The position numbers were made by a program, and so were the translations under genes. Under the pieces are notes generated by a model that ran no database searches, was not told where the DNA came from, and saw nothing but the letters and a program-made list of their open reading frames with translations. A DNA stretch of 6,653 nucleotides from Phycisphaerae bacterium (GTDB lineage Bacteria; Planctomycetota; Phycisphaerae; Phycisphaerales; SM1A02), in assembly GCA_018663565.1 (NCBI GenBank), contig JABJQE010000269.1:1-6653 (forward strand), read 5' to 3'. Of this stretch, positions 6,209-6,653 are shown piece by piece. Within the stretch, counting starts at the first letter, position 1. Each line of letters opens with the position of its first letter.

Positions 6209-6653
6209 GTGGTTCTGATACAGACATGTGCCATCATTGGTCTAAGTTTTGGATTTGCTGCCGGATCCGGCACCGTGACACCGACAGATCTAGCCGCTCA
6301 GCTTAACGTTCATGAATCGGTATCGGCCACGGCCGATGAGACGTGCTGGCAGGTGCTGGCGCCACCGCTGCGAGCGCTCTCAGTCGTGCCGGACACCCAA
6401 GAGCCACTGACTCTGCGTTCGATCTGGCCAGGCATGGCCGATTGGAAAGCCGTGTCGGCTTGGGCTCTAAGCGGAGCAGATCTGGGCAAGGCAATCGAGA
6501 CGGCTGCCAACCGACCAAGTTTTGGGCTGAAGTACGGACGCGAGTCGGTCGAAGCGGGCGATATTGCACTCAATATGTTTGTTGATCTCGGTCAGCCCGA
6601 TGAACGGCTCTTGCTGCCGACATTCCCATATCTCGAATCCGTCCGTCGCATGG
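6209..6653 (+). CDS. Probable exported protein of unknown function, 3' end cut off by the window
   Basis: 148 codons are open from the GTG at 6209 to the right edge without a stop; the C-terminus is missing. The strong AAGGAG eight bases upstream, and an in-frame stop just before it, support this start. Residues 1-20 are hydrophobic (VLIQTCAIIGLSFGFAAG), with small residues after them, like a signal peptide, although there is no basic residue at the very N-terminus, which is unusual. The mature part is not recognised. It has a cysteine at 46 (DETCWQVL), then tryptophan-containing, alanine-rich helical-looking stretches (SIWPGMADW at 71-79, AWALSGADLGKAIETAA at 84-100) and acidic residues; no catalytic motif is evident. 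It is transcribed divergently from the gmhA cluster and may share its control region. No name can be given; other frames on either strand here are shorter and lack such a start signal. Confidence 0.72.
   Translation, partial: MVLIQTCAIIGLSFGFAAGSGTVTPTDLAAQLNVHESVSATADETCWQVLAPPLRALSVVPDTQEPLTLRSIWPGMADWKAVSAWALSGADLGKAIETAANRPSFGLKYGRESVEAGDIALNMFVDLGQPDERLLLPTFPYLESVRRM

Noticed and set aside
6303..6585. Overlapping 80-88 residue frames on both strands at the right end
   Set aside because: They overlap the longer plus-strand frame that has a strong ribosome binding site and a signal-like N-terminus; none has its own start signal or motif.

Overview
The window looks like chromosomal DNA of a Gram-negative bacterium, fairly GC-rich by eye, with densely packed genes. 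The best guess is a planctomycete of the Phycisphaerae type, probably a marine or metagenomic lineage. This rests on general resemblance only: a MauE/DoxX-like membrane protein with a CGC motif, an ABC ATPase of the 'GYVPD' type, and large poorly characterised envelope proteins. The taxon is an inference. No tRNA, rRNA, CRISPR array, insertion sequence or phage gene was seen.

Layout: almost the whole window (about 6070 down to 1) is one tightly packed minus-strand gene cluster, very probably an operon. In transcription order it holds gmhA (sedoheptulose-7-phosphate isomerase, 5989-5408), a MauE/DoxX-like membrane protein fused to a thioredoxin-like domain (5411-4395), an M20-family dipeptidase (4364-2967), a 783-residue exported membrane protein of unknown function (2967-616), and an ABC-transporter ATPase that runs off the left edge (601-1). 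Junctions are a 4-nt overlap, a 30-nt gap, a 1-nt overlap (TGATG) and a 14-nt gap, so translational coupling is likely at two of them. A 219-nt divergent intergenic region (5990-6208) holds a candidate promoter and a small hairpin for the minus-strand cluster. To its right, a plus-strand gene for a probably exported protein starts at a GTG (6209) and runs off the right edge.

How the genes may work together: gmhA makes the first heptose intermediate for LPS or other surface glycans. The MauE-thioredoxin protein has a predicted topology that puts a CGC motif and a CEHC/CIDC domain on the same, outer side of the membrane, which suggests a one-protein thiol relay for envelope proteins. The 783-residue protein, a signal peptide plus a two-helix hairpin with large outer domains, sits directly upstream of the ABC ATPase. 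It is probably an accessory or membrane partner of that transporter, loosely like the GldA/GldF/GldG arrangement. The dipeptidase is a soluble enzyme with no obvious functional link. A common envelope-biogenesis theme is plausible but unproven. The most novel-looking items are the MauE-thioredoxin fusion and the large ABC-linked protein.
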